Assembly: GCF_007713715.1 (NCBI RefSeq)
Contig: NZ_VJWX01000004.1
Coordinates: forward strand, 1 to 53,158
Source: Amycolatopsis rhizosphaerae
Lineage (GTDB): Bacteria; Actinomycetota; Actinomycetes; Mycobacteriales; Pseudonocardiaceae
Reading direction: 5' to 3'
DNA: 53,158 nt
In this document: one piece after another, positions 32,435 to 41,525 of the stretch
Layout of the letters: every line of letters starts with the position of its first letter
Position numbering within the stretch: the first letter of the stretch is position 1
The notes under the pieces: model-generated
Seen by the model: the letters and a program-made list of their open reading frames with translations, nothing else
What the model was told of the DNA's origin: nothing
Database searches by the model: none
Translations under genes and position numbers: made by a program

Positions 32435-35092
32435 ATGGCACGTCAGCGCGCGGAGCTCGCAGGTCGGCAGGACGTGTTCGACGTTCTGCGCTGGGACGGC
32501 ACGCGCCCGGCGTTCACGCTCGTCCGCGGTGTTTCGGGCAGCGGCAGGACGGCGGTACTCGCCCGCGCCTGCCGGGAACTGCGCGACAGCGGGTTCGTGG
32601 TGCTCGAGGTGGCCGGTGCCGGGGAACGTGCCGACTGGGACCTGTTCGGCGTCCGTCCGGTGCTCGGCTCGGTCCGGGAGCAGTTCGAGCAGATCGGTGC
32701 CGACCCCCGGCTGGTGGGCGCCATCGACCTCGTCAGCCGCCTGTGCACCGCCGAGGTCTACGCCTCCCCCTGGCAGCGTTCCTCCCTGCTGAGCGCACTG
32801 GTCACCCTGTTCGCCCGCATCCGCGCCACCCGGCCGGTCGCGCTGGTCGTCGACGACGCCTGCCGGATCCCGCAGCCCTTGTTCGTGCTCGCCGCGGCGC
32901 ACCGCGCCGGGTACTTCGTCGTCGCCTCGGCCGAAGCGGACGCGCGCGGCGAGCCGGCGGAACTGGCCGCACTCGCCGACCGCGTGATCGACCTGAGCCC
33001 GCTGACCGACGAGGACGTGGACAGCCTGCTCAGGCAGGTCGCCAACGGTCCCGTCGACGAGGCGGCCCGGCGCGCGCTGCGGGACGGCCTCGGCCCCCTG
33101 TACGGCAATCCCGGCACGCTGGTGTCCACCGTGGCCGAACTGCGCCGCCGGGACCGGCTGATCGTGGCGGGTGGCAGGCTCTGCCTGCGCGACCCTTCGC
33201 GGCCCGTCGGGCTCCCCGCAGGGCACGCGCTGCTCGCCTCCGTCGAGGGCGACGTCGGGCGGAACGTGGTGGTGCTCGCGGCGAGTGAGACCGGCTTCGG
33301 CATCGACGACGTCCCGGTGCTCGCCGAAGCCACCGGGCACCCGGTCGCGGACTACGGACGCGCCATCGACCGGCTCGTCGCCGACGGGATCCTGGAGGGC
33401 GGGGCCACCGGACGGCTCCGCTGCCGCTGCCCCGCACTGGCCGTCACCGCGGTCGAGGAGATCGGCGAGGACGCGGTGCGGCGGTTGCACCGGGAGATCG
33501 CCGTCCGGCTGCTCGACGCGCCCGCTCCGGACGGCCGGGCCAGGTCCTTGCTCGCCGGTCACGTCGCGGCCGCGGGCCGTGCCCTGCCTTCCCGGCCCGG
33601 TCTGGTCGCCGTGCTGCGCGACGAGGAGAACCGGATGGGCCCGCTCGACCCGGCCCGGCTCGCCCGGTACCGGTACGCGGCCTGGTGGCATGCGACCGGC
33701 ACGGACGAGCGAGCGCGGTTGCGGTCCGAAGTGGTGCGCGCGCTGGTGCACGCCGCCGAGTACGCGCGGCTGGCCGAGTTCATCGCCGAGGTGGTCGAGT
33801 GCGGCGGTCCGGCCTTCGATTCCGGTGCGCGGGCCGAGCTGTCGGCCGCGGCCGCGCTCGCCGCCATCCATTGTGGACGGCCCGTTCGCCCCTCGGTCCG
33901 GCGGGCGCTTTCCGGACCGGGGGACACCGGCGGACCCTTCGCCTTCGCCGACCGCTGGTTCGCGGGAGAGGCGGTGCTCCCGGAGCAGGTGGCGGCCTCG
34001 TTCGCGCCGGTATGGCTGCGGCACTGGTCCGCCACGCCGACCATCGACGGCCGGACCCGGCACCGGAAGCAGTCCGGGGCGTCGGTCGAGACCGCGTGCG
34101 CACACCGGGATCTCGTGCCGGTCTTCCGGGCCGTGCTCGGCTCCGACTACCGCTCGCCCACCGCGGGACCGGTCGCCGTCCACCACCGGGTCTTCACCGG
34201 GTACACCGACGGCGAGTGGGCCTCGGCGCTCAGCGCCGCGCGGGAGCTGGAGCTCACCGGACAGGCCGACGAGCGCGCCCTGTGGTGCGCCCGCATCCTC
34301 GCGGCGGAGATGTGCTGGTGGCGCGGCGAGGACCGGCAGGCCAAGGCGTGGCTCGACGCGGTACCTGAGGACTCGCCGTTCCCGGCGATGCGCGCCTGGG
34401 TGGCGCTCGGCATGAGGCACCACGCCGGGGACGACGGAGCCTTCGACGAGGGCTGGCGCCAGTACCGCGCGCACGCCGAGGGCGCGGACGAACCCGGCGC
34501 GGCCCGGCTGCTGGTGCGCCTCGCCTCGGTCGCGGTCGAGTCCGGCCGGAGCTACCTGGCCCGGACCGTGCTCGGCGAGGTCGAATCCCGGTACGCGGGG
34601 CGCGACCGCGGCGACCTGCCCGCCGAGCCGGTACTGCTGGTCCGCGGGCTGGTCGAGGTGGACCCGGTGGCGATCCGGTCCGCCGAGCGGCTCGTGCGCC
34701 GCCGCGGCAACCGGCTGGACCTCGCGCTGGCCTGCCAGCTGGTCGGCCGGATCGCCGGGGAGCCCCGGCCCTGGCTGGAGGAGGCCTACCACCTCGCCCG
34801 GTCCATCGGCGCCACCCGGCTCGTCGCCAGGACGCGGACCTCACTGAAGTGCACCCAGGCGCCGGCCCCGCCGACCGCCGGACGAGGCCCCGAACTGTCC
34901 GATGTGGAGCTGCGGATCATCGAGCTGATCCGGCAGGGCAAGACGAACCGGCAGATCGCGCTGACGCTGCGGGTGAGCGCGAAGACCGTGGAGAAGCACC
35001 TCACCAGGCTGTTCGCGAAGGCGGGCTGCCGCACCAGGCACGGGCTGGCCATGTCCGGACTTGGCGGAGGGCTGGAAACGATCGGCGCATGA
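32435..35092 (+). CDS. LAL-type LuxR regulator with degenerate P-loop
   Basis: 885 residues. The ATG follows GGAAGGA by eight bases. An N-terminal AAA-like domain shows [14 protein letters not shown] near residue 32, where the P-loop lysine is replaced by arginine, and a Walker-B-like VALVVDDA near 140. A long helical middle lacks strong motifs. The C-terminal HTH (residues ~825-875) reads [36 protein letters not shown]. It ends 40 bp before the first type VII secretion gene on the same strand and is the obvious candidate regulator of that locus. Confidence 0.85.
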   Translation: MARQRAELAGRQDVFDVLRWDGTRPAFTLVRGVSGSGRTAVLARACRELRDSGFVVLEVAGAGERADWDLFGVRPVLGSVREQFEQIGADPRLVGAIDLVSRLCTAEVYASPWQRSSLLSALVTLFARIRATRPVALVVDDACRIPQPLFVLAAAHRAGYFVVASAEADARGEPAELAALADRVIDLSPLTDEDVDSLLRQVANGPVDEAARRALRDGLGPLYGNPGTLVSTVAELRRRDRLIVAGGRLCLRDPSRPVGLPAGHALLASVEGDVGRNVVVLAASETGFGIDDVPVLAEATGHPVADYGRAIDRLVADGILEGGATGRLRCRCPALAVTAVEEIGEDAVRRLHREIAVRLLDAPAPDGRARSLLAGHVAAAGRALPSRPGLVAVLRDEENRMGPLDPARLARYRYAAWWHATGTDERARLRSEVVRALVHAAEYARLAEFIAEVVECGGPAFDSGARAELSAAAALAAIHCGRPVRPSVRRALSGPGDTGGPFAFADRWFAGEAVLPEQVAASFAPVWLRHWSATPTIDGRTRHRKQSGASVETACAHRDLVPVFRAVLGSDYRSPTAGPVAVHHRVFTGYTDGEWASALSAARELELTGQADERALWCARILAAEMCWWRGEDRQAKAWLDAVPEDSPFPAMRAWVALGMRHHAGDDGAFDEGWRQYRAHAEGADEPGAARLLVRLASVAVESGRSYLARTVLGEVESRYAGRDRGDLPAEPVLLVRGLVEVDPVAIRSAERLVRRRGNRLDLALACQLVGRIAGEPRPWLEEAYHLARSIGATRLVARTRTSLKCTQAPAPPTAGRGPELSDVELRIIELIRQGKTNRQIALTLRVSAKTVEKHLTRLFAKAGCRTRHGLAMSGLGGGLETIGA

Positions 35093-35132
35093 GGGACGCG
35101 TGCACACGAGGCAGTACGGAGGACCCGGGAAC

Positions 35133-37523
35133 GTGAGTCAGAATTCGATCGTGGTCTCCCAGGCGCCCGGCCCGGGATACCGGACCATCGGCGACGCACT
35201 CGCCGCCGCGTCCGACGGTGCCGTGATCCTCGTCGGTCCCGGCCGCTACAGCGAGAACCTGATCGTCACCAAGGCGGTCACGATCACCGCCGAGGACGGG
35301 CCGGGCACCGTCCAGCTCATCGCCGAGGACGGCATCGCGGTCGTGGTCGACGCGCGGTCGGCCGCCCTGTCGGGGCTCACCGTCGTCTCGTCCGATGAGG
35401 ACAGTCCGGCCGTCCTCGTGGTACGCGGGCAGTTCAGCGCCACCGAGTGCCTCGTGCGGGCCTCCGCCTGGGCCACGGTGTTCGTCCGCGACCAGGGCAC
35501 CGTGCTGATGCGCGAGTGCGAGGTCCGCAACGCGGTCGGCGCGGGCGTGGTGGTCACCTCGGCGACGGGCGGGGTGCTCGACTCCTGCCGCGTCGAGGAG
35601 GTCGGCACGTCGGGCATCGTGGTCGCCGACGACGGGGTGCTGCTGGCCCGCTCGTGTTCGGTGCGCACGGCGGGCGGCAACGGGATCTGCCTCAACGGCC
35701 GGGGCAGGCTCACGGTCGAGGACACCACACTCTCGGCCACCGCGAAACCCGCGGTGGCGGTGGAGCAGGAGGCGGCGCTCACCGCGACCAGGGTCACCGT
35801 GAGCGCGGCCGACACGATCGGCATGTACCTCGCCACCAGCGGACCGGTGCTGCTGGAGGACTGCTCGGTGCGTGGCGCCGGTGCCGAAGGGGTGTTCGTG
35901 GCCGAGGGCTGCGCCCCGGTCCTGCGGGCCTGCTCGGTGACCGGCACCCGCGGCCGCGGGATGCACTTCGCCGGGCGGTCGGCGGGTACCGTCTCCGGCT
36001 GCGACGTGTCCGATGTGGACGGTATCGGGGTGGCGGTGACCGAGCGCGGGGTCACCGAGTTCGACGGGATGACCGTCTCGGGCTGCACCACCGGCGTACG
36101 CGTCGAGGAGGGCGCCGACCCGCTGTTCCGCCGCCTGCGGGTGCTCGGCTGCGACGGCGCCGCGATCGAGGTCGACGGGGCCAGGGGCACGCTGGAGAAC
36201 ATCGAGATCGACGGTGGCGGCACCGGGCTGTCCGTGACGGGTTCCGCGCGCGGATCGGTCACCGGCCTCAGCTTGCGCAAGACCGCCGGGGCGGGGGTCA
36301 GCGTGACGGGAGCGGCGCTGGCGCTCGCGGACGGTGCGATCGACCGGGCGGGTGCGGACGGCGTGCACGCGGGGGCGGGCGCCGACGTGTCACTGGTGCG
36401 CTGCAGGGTGCAGGGCAGTGCGGGCGTCGGCTGCCTGTTCGCCGAGGGCGCGTCGGGATCGGTCACCGACTCCGAGTTCTCCGGCGGCTCGGCGGACGGC
36501 ATCCGGCTGGACACCGAGGAGTCCGTGCGGGTGTCCGGCTGCACGGTGCGCGACAACCACGGCAGCGGCGTGCGGCAGACCCGGCCGGGCGGCGCGATCG
36601 AGGTGCTGGACCTGGTGACCAGCGGCAATCTCGCCCCCGACGCCTACGGCACCGCGGCCACCGCCCCGGCGCCCGCGCCTCAGCGGTCCGAGGCGGCGCA
36701 GATCCGGCTCCCGGCCTCCGACCCGCTCGCCGAACTGCAGGCCCTGGTCGGGCTGGCCGGGGTGAAGGCCGAGGTCACCTCCCTGATCAACCTCAACAAG
36801 ATGGCCAAGCGCAGGCTGGACGCCGGGCTGTCCGCCCCGCCCATGGCCCGGCACCTGGTCTTCGCCGGGGCGCCCGGCACCGGCAAGACGACGGTCGCCC
36901 GCCTCTACGGGCAGATCCTGGCCCAGCTCGGGGTGCTGCGGCAGGGGCACCTGGTCGAGGTGGCCAGGGCGGATCTGGTCGCCCAGATCATCGGTGGCAC
37001 GGCCATCAAGACCACCGAGGCGTTCAACACCGCGCTCGGCGGCGTGCTGTTCATCGACGAGGCGTACACCCTCAGCACCGGGGGTGGCGGCACCGGGCCG
37101 GACTTCGGGCGGGAAGCGATCGACACGCTCGTGAAGCTGATGGAGGACCACCGCGACGACGTGGTGGTGATCGCGGCCGGTTACTCGGCGGAGATGAAGG
37201 AGTTCCTGGAATCCAACCCGGGCATGGAATCCCGCTTCAGCCGCACGATCGAGTTCGCCAACTACACCGCCGAGGAACTGGTGACCATCGTGCGCGCGCA
37301 GTGCGCCAAACACGACTACCGGCTCGACGACGCCGCCGGTGAAGTTCTGCTGCGGTACTTCGAAGAGATCCCCAAGGACGGGACGTTCGGCAACGGGCGA
37401 ACCGCCAGGCGGGTGTTCGAGCGGATGACGGACCGGCAGGCGTCGAGGCTGGCGGCGGCGACCGCCGTGGCTCCCGCCGACCTCACGCTGCTCACGGTGG
37501 ATGACGTCCAGGTCAATGTCTGA
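35133..37523 (+). CDS. Beta-helix / AAA+ ATPase fusion of the type VII secretion locus (EccA/CbxX-like)
   Basis: 796 residues from GTG 35133 (GGAGG ten bases upstream). Residues ~10-500 are a right-handed parallel beta helix: dozens of short strands with patterns such as [18 protein letters not shown] and [18 protein letters not shown] Pro/Ala linker leads to a CbxX/CfqX-class AAA+ domain: Walker [10 protein letters not shown] near residue 581, Walker B LFIDEAY near 640, sensor and arginine-finger region [12 protein letters not shown], and the small helical lid. EccA proteins carry this AAA class after a TPR domain; here the TPR is replaced by the beta helix. It probably acts in the cytosol on secretion clients (inference). 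Confidence 0.88.
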   Translation: MSQNSIVVSQAPGPGYRTIGDALAAASDGAVILVGPGRYSENLIVTKAVTITAEDGPGTVQLIAEDGIAVVVDARSAALSGLTVVSSDEDSPAVLVVRGQFSATECLVRASAWATVFVRDQGTVLMRECEVRNAVGAGVVVTSATGGVLDSCRVEEVGTSGIVVADDGVLLARSCSVRTAGGNGICLNGRGRLTVEDTTLSATAKPAVAVEQEAALTATRVTVSAADTIGMYLATSGPVLLEDCSVRGAGAEGVFVAEGCAPVLRACSVTGTRGRGMHFAGRSAGTVSGCDVSDVDGIGVAVTERGVTEFDGMTVSGCTTGVRVEEGADPLFRRLRVLGCDGAAIEVDGARGTLENIEIDGGGTGLSVTGSARGSVTGLSLRKTAGAGVSVTGAALALADGAIDRAGADGVHAGAGADVSLVRCRVQGSAGVGCLFAEGASGSVTDSEFSGGSADGIRLDTEESVRVSGCTVRDNHGSGVRQTRPGGAIEVLDLVTSGNLAPDAYGTAATAPAPAPQRSEAAQIRLPASDPLAELQALVGLAGVKAEVTSLINLNKMAKRRLDAGLSAPPMARHLVFAGAPGTGKTTVARLYGQILAQLGVLRQGHLVEVARADLVAQIIGGTAIKTTEAFNTALGGVLFIDEAYTLSTGGGGTGPDFGREAIDTLVKLMEDHRDDVVVIAAGYSAEMKEFLESNPGMESRFSRTIEFANYTAEELVTIVRAQCAKHDYRLDDAAGEVLLRYFEEIPKDGTFGNGRTARRVFERMTDRQASRLAAATAVAPADLTLLTVDDVQVNV

Positions 37524-37570
37524 CGAGGAATCGGTGCTGGTCGCCGACGTGCTCGACGGCGGGAGTGAAG

Positions 37571-40105
37571 ATGGATCGCAATGCCGACCGGCAGTCGCTC
37601 GACGAGTTGGTCGCCGAGCCCCAGGGCGGGCACCTGCTGGTCCGCCACCGCACCGAGCCCGCCGCTGACGCCGGTCCGCGGCATCCCGCTCCCGCCCAGC
37701 TGATCGTGCTGATCTCTCCGCGGGCGCGGCAGGTGCCCTCGCTCGTCGCGGCCCTGCCCGCCCTGCTGCGCCCGCTGCCGGAGGGTGTGCGGTCGCTGTG
37801 CGTCGCCCTGCCCGGGCTGGCCGCCGATCCCGCACCGGTCCAGGTGCTGGCGAAGGAACTCGACATCGAGGTCCTCGCCCCGGACGGCGAATTCGTGCCG
37901 GAGCCCGCCGCAGCCTGGTACGCGGGGCACGGCAGCGGGGGCACCGGCTGGTGGCGTTTCCGGCCCGACGCACCCCCCGCCTTCGCCGGGGCCCGCCTCC
38001 CGGCGCCCCGGTGGGAAGGCGCCGTCCCCGTCACCGCCGTCCCGCTGGACGCCGCGACGGTCGCCGAGCCGGTGGCGGCCGGGATCCTCCTCCGTTCCGT
38101 GGACGCACCGGCTGCGGGCGTGGGGCATCCCGCGTTCACCGTGCCCGTCGACGAGCACTTCCCCAAGGTTCTGGTCGGTGGCGCGGGTCCGGTGCCGACC
38201 CCGGCCGCGGTGGCGGCCGTGCTCGACCGGCTCGCCCCGGTGGGGCCGGTTCTCGTTCCGGTAGACCCCGGGGCCTCGTCGCACGTGTGGCAGGCCGAAC
38301 TCGCGTTGCGCACCGGACGGGAGGTGCTGTTCACCCCGGGAGTGCCGCTCGGTCCCGCACTGGCCACGGCACTGACACCGGAAGGCGAACCGCTGTTCCA
38401 GCCCTTCCCGGCCCTGCTCCGGCAGACCGCGCGCGGCGGAGATCAGCAGGTACTGGAGGTCGGCCCGCCGCCCACCGGCTGGACGCGCAGCGGACCGCGC
38501 ACCTACCGCCTGGGTGCGGGCGAGACGGCGGTGTACGCGGATGTCGTTCCGTCGGGGCTGGTGCTGAGACCGGCGTCGCCGGAGTGCGCCGCGGAGATCG
38601 CGCCGTTCGACCCGACGGGGTGGACACTGACGCTCGGCACCCCTGGGGACGTGGTCGGGCTGCGGCTCCTCGTCGCGGCGGAACGCCTGGTGGCGGGGCT
38701 GGATCCGGGCCGCCGCGCGGTGGTCCGGGTGCGCGTCGGCGGGGAGCTCGACGAACAGGCCGGGGCCATCCTCCACCGCATGGCGGAGGCCTTGCCGTCG
38801 CCGCGGGTCCCGCCGACGGGACCGGCACCCGCCGTGCCGCCGGTCGAACCTGCCGTACCGGTGGCTGAACCGGCCGTGCCGCTGGCTGAACCTGCCCCGC
38901 TGCCGCGGCCACCGGTCTCGTACGCGGCGCCGCCCATCGCGACGATGTCGAGCGTCCCGGTGTCCACCGTCTCCGAGCCGCGTCGTCCCGCCGAACAGCC
39001 GGTCCCGGAGCCCGAAGCCCCGGCCGCGGGAACCACCCCCGAAACCGGGCAGGTACCCGCCGAGCCCGTGGTCCAGGCCCCGGTGCCCCTCGAGAACACC
39101 GAGGACGTCCCGATCGCCGAGGTTCCCGAGGCAGAGGCGCCGGAGGAGCCGCACCCGGTCCAGCAGGCCGAGGACGAGTCTCCGGCCGCGCCGGTCGAAC
39201 CCGCGCCGGTCGAACCGGCGGAAGCCGCCGCGGCAGGCGGTCCCGCGAAACCGCTGGTGCCCAAGGACCGCCCGAGCACCACGGCCGAACAGAACCGGTT
39301 CGCCGTGGCGGCCGGAGAGGCGTTCACCGAGGCGCTGGCCACGGTGAACGCGGCGCTGGCGGCGTGGCCGTCGATGCGGCAGGGTGACGCGAACGAGGCC
39401 AAGGCCGACTACGTCGCGGTCTGCCTTTACCTCGGCCGCGGCGAGACCGGTGCGACGCAGGTCAACGGCGCCGTCCGCGCCGGGCGGAAGGGACCGGTGG
39501 ACGCGCAGCTGCCGTGCCTGGTCTCCGGTATCCGGCGGCTGCCCACGCACCGCCGGGCCGTGCTGCGCCAGGGCAGGGTGGGCGAGTCGCTGGAGCATCA
39601 AAGCAGCCCCGGAACCGTGCTCACGGAGCCGGGTTTCCTCACTGGCAGCATGGATCTCGACGTGACCGTGCCCGGGGCCGACCTCGACGTGCTGATCTGG
39701 CCCGCTTCCGCCCGGCGCACCTCCGAGCTGATGATCAGCCGCCCCATGAACGAGGTCGTGTTCGCCGCCGGAGCCCGGTTCAAGGCGCTCGCCGTGCGCA
39801 CCGCGGAGGACGGCGATGACGACGGGGAAGGCGGCGACGAACGCGGTGAGGGCGTGTCCGCGCCGCGCGTGGCCGTGTTGTTCCGGGAACTGACCCCCGG
39901 CGAGTCGCCGGGCACCGAACTCGACGAACGCGACCTCATCGTGCTCGCCAAACTCGACCGCGTGCTGGCCTCGCGGCAGCAGGGCGGGGTCCGGGTCGTG
40001 GAGGATCCGGAGGTGGCCGCGCGCCTCACCACCTCGCTGCTCGAATGGCAGCCGGAGGCGGCCGAGCCGGAACTGGCCGGGCACGCCGCGGCGGCGACCC
40101 GATGA
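37571..40105 (+). CDS. Type VII locus protein with ADP-ribosyltransferase-like C-terminal domain
   Basis: About 844 residues; no transmembrane segment, so it is not EccE. The N-terminal ~400 residues are a repetitive alpha/beta region (LIVLISPRARQVPSLVAAL, later WRFRPDAPPAF), with no family I can name. A Pro/Glu/Ala-rich linker spans ~residues 410-560. The C-terminal ~200 residues look like an ART fold: HRRAVLRQGRVG (R near 663), then SMDLDVTVPGADLDVLIW and MNEVVFAAGARFKALAV, in the order R, S, E used by ADP-ribosyltransferases; the serine motif is weak and activity is uncertain. It sits between the AAA+ gene (47 bp) and mycP (4-bp overlap). The ATG at 37571 has GGGAG just upstream; GTG 37565 is an alternative. 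Confidence 0.75.
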   Translation: MDRNADRQSLDELVAEPQGGHLLVRHRTEPAADAGPRHPAPAQLIVLISPRARQVPSLVAALPALLRPLPEGVRSLCVALPGLAADPAPVQVLAKELDIEVLAPDGEFVPEPAAAWYAGHGSGGTGWWRFRPDAPPAFAGARLPAPRWEGAVPVTAVPLDAATVAEPVAAGILLRSVDAPAAGVGHPAFTVPVDEHFPKVLVGGAGPVPTPAAVAAVLDRLAPVGPVLVPVDPGASSHVWQAELALRTGREVLFTPGVPLGPALATALTPEGEPLFQPFPALLRQTARGGDQQVLEVGPPPTGWTRSGPRTYRLGAGETAVYADVVPSGLVLRPASPECAAEIAPFDPTGWTLTLGTPGDVVGLRLLVAAERLVAGLDPGRRAVVRVRVGGELDEQAGAILHRMAEALPSPRVPPTGPAPAVPPVEPAVPVAEPAVPLAEPAPLPRPPVSYAAPPIATMSSVPVSTVSEPRRPAEQPVPEPEAPAAGTTPETGQVPAEPVVQAPVPLENTEDVPIAEVPEAEAPEEPHPVQQAEDESPAAPVEPAPVEPAEAAAAGGPAKPLVPKDRPSTTAEQNRFAVAAGEAFTEALATVNAALAAWPSMRQGDANEAKADYVAVCLYLGRGETGATQVNGAVRAGRKGPVDAQLPCLVSGIRRLPTHRRAVLRQGRVGESLEHQSSPGTVLTEPGFLTGSMDLDVTVPGADLDVLIWPASARRTSELMISRPMNEVVFAAGARFKALAVRTAEDGDDDGEGGDERGEGVSAPRVAVLFRELTPGESPGTELDERDLIVLAKLDRVLASRQQGGVRVVEDPEVAARLTTSLLEWQPEAAEPELAGHAAAATR

Positions 40106-41349
40106 GGGCCCGCCGGTTCTCCGCCGCGACGGGCAGCGCGCTGCTGCTCGCGCTCGTGGCGGCGCCGCAACCGGCCCTGGCGCAGCAGGCCGCGACACCG
40201 TTGCCGAACAACCAGCAGACCTGCCTTCCCGCACCGCAGGGCATGGCGACGGCTGTGCCGTGGGCACAGCAACAGCTTGCGCCGCAACGGGTCTGGCCCC
40301 TGACGAAGGGCGCGGGCGTGATCGTCGGCGTCGTCGACACCGGGGTCGACGCGAGCACCCCGCAACTCGCGGGCAAGGTCCAGCGCGGGGTCGACGTGAC
40401 GACCACGGACCGCGGGCCTGCCGACAGCGACTGCTACGGGCACGGCACCTTTCTCGCCGGGATCATCGCCGCGTCGAGCGTGCCGGGTACCGGCTTCGCC
40501 GGCGTGGCCCCCGACGCGACCATCATGCCGATCCGGTGCGCCACCTCGGCGGCGGGCAGTACCCCCGGCGCGCTGACGCCGGAGGGGATGGCGCGGGGGA
40601 TACGCCAGGCCGTGGACTCCGGTGCGCAGGTCATCAACGTCTCCGCCAGCACGACGCTGCCGAACGCGGAACTGGCCGCGGCGGTGCGGTACGCGGCGGA
40701 CCACGACGTGGTGGTGGTGGCGTCCGCGGCGAACAGCGCCCAGCAGGGCGACCCGGTGACCTATCCGGCGTCGTACCCCACCGTGATCGCGGTCGGCGCC
40801 GTGGATGCCAACGGCCAGCGCGCGGACTTCTCGCAGACCGGGCCGTTCCTGGCGCTGATGGCACCCGGGGTGGACGTGGTCAGCGTGGGCCCGGGCGGCC
40901 CCGGGCACTGGCAGGGCAGCGGTACCAGCTACGCCGCGCCGTTCGTGACGGGCGCCGCCGCGCTGGTCCGGTCCTACCGGCCGTCGCTGACCGCGGCCCA
41001 GGTGAAGCACCGGCTGGAGGTCACGGCGAACCACCCGGCCGCCACCCTGCCGGACCCGAGACTGGGCTGGGGCACGGTGAACCTGATGGCGGCGGTGACC
41101 GCCGTGCTGCCCGAGGAGTCGGCCTCCGGCCCGGCGAAGGTCGTCGCCCCGCCGCCCGCGAAGCTGCCGCGGGCCGAGCCGCGGGACGAACTCGGCCCGG
41201 TGCTGGCCGCCGTCGGTGTCATACTGGCCGGGATCTTCGCGTTCGGTCTGGTGCGGATCACCCGCCTGTCGCGGGCCGGGCGCCGTCGCGGCTGGCGGCG
41301 CGCGCGGGTCGTGGAGGTCGTGTCGTCCCCGGCGGACCCTCTGCCCTGA
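40102..41349 (+). CDS. mycP: Mycosin, subtilisin-like protease of type VII secretion
   Basis: 415 residues. A signal peptide ends near residue 27 (ALVAAPQPALA). The catalytic triad is visible: D79 in GVVDTGVD, H114 in YGHGTFLAG, S276 in GTSYAAPFVTG, with N211 (SAAN) as oxyanion residue. A proline-rich linker and one C-terminal TM helix (VLAAVGVILAGIFAFGLV) followed by basic residues anchor it in the membrane with the protease outside. Mycosins are needed for ESX stability and process some substrates. The ATG overlaps the previous stop as ATGA. Confidence 0.95.
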   Translation: MRARRFSAATGSALLLALVAAPQPALAQQAATPLPNNQQTCLPAPQGMATAVPWAQQQLAPQRVWPLTKGAGVIVGVVDTGVDASTPQLAGKVQRGVDVTTTDRGPADSDCYGHGTFLAGIIAASSVPGTGFAGVAPDATIMPIRCATSAAGSTPGALTPEGMARGIRQAVDSGAQVINVSASTTLPNAELAAAVRYAADHDVVVVASAANSAQQGDPVTYPASYPTVIAVGAVDANGQRADFSQTGPFLALMAPGVDVVSVGPGGPGHWQGSGTSYAAPFVTGAAALVRSYRPSLTAAQVKHRLEVTANHPAATLPDPRLGWGTVNLMAAVTAVLPEESASGPAKVVAPPPAKLPRAEPRDELGPVLAAVGVILAGIFAFGLVRITRLSRAGRRRGWRRARVVEVVSSPADPLP

Positions 41350-41377
41350 GGGGCCCCCTCACGGCAAGAGCCTCAGT

Positions 41378-41513
41378 TTGTGTCCCACGCTCCTGCGGTT
41401 GTGTCCCACCTTCGTGCGCGTGAGTCCCACGCTCCTGCGCACGAAGGTGGGACACAAGCGCCGGAAGGTGGGACACAAGCGCACGAAGGTGGGACACAAG
41501 CGCACGCGCAACG
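41378..41513. repeat. Cluster of inverted 21-bp repeats between mycP and eccC
   Basis: Three direct copies of a ~21-bp unit containing TGTGTCCCAC or TGAGTCCCAC (41378-41441) are followed by three copies of its inverse, GAAGGTGGGACACAAGCGC (41442-41505). The block lies between the convergent mycP and eccC genes and could fold into a long hairpin, so it may terminate both. The unit reads as KVGHKR in one frame. A six-copy repeat array of this kind is not CRISPR: spacers are absent. Confidence 0.7.
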
Positions 41514-41525
41514 CCTGGCCCCGGT

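Noticed and set aside
37516-37665. ATG at 37516 overlapping the AAA+ stop as an alternative start for the ART-like gene
   Set aside because: It is in a different frame from the long gene and gives only a short Arg/Pro-rich peptide.
41378-41513. CRISPR array
   Set aside because: The repeat units are contiguous, in two orientations, with no unique spacers and no cas genes.
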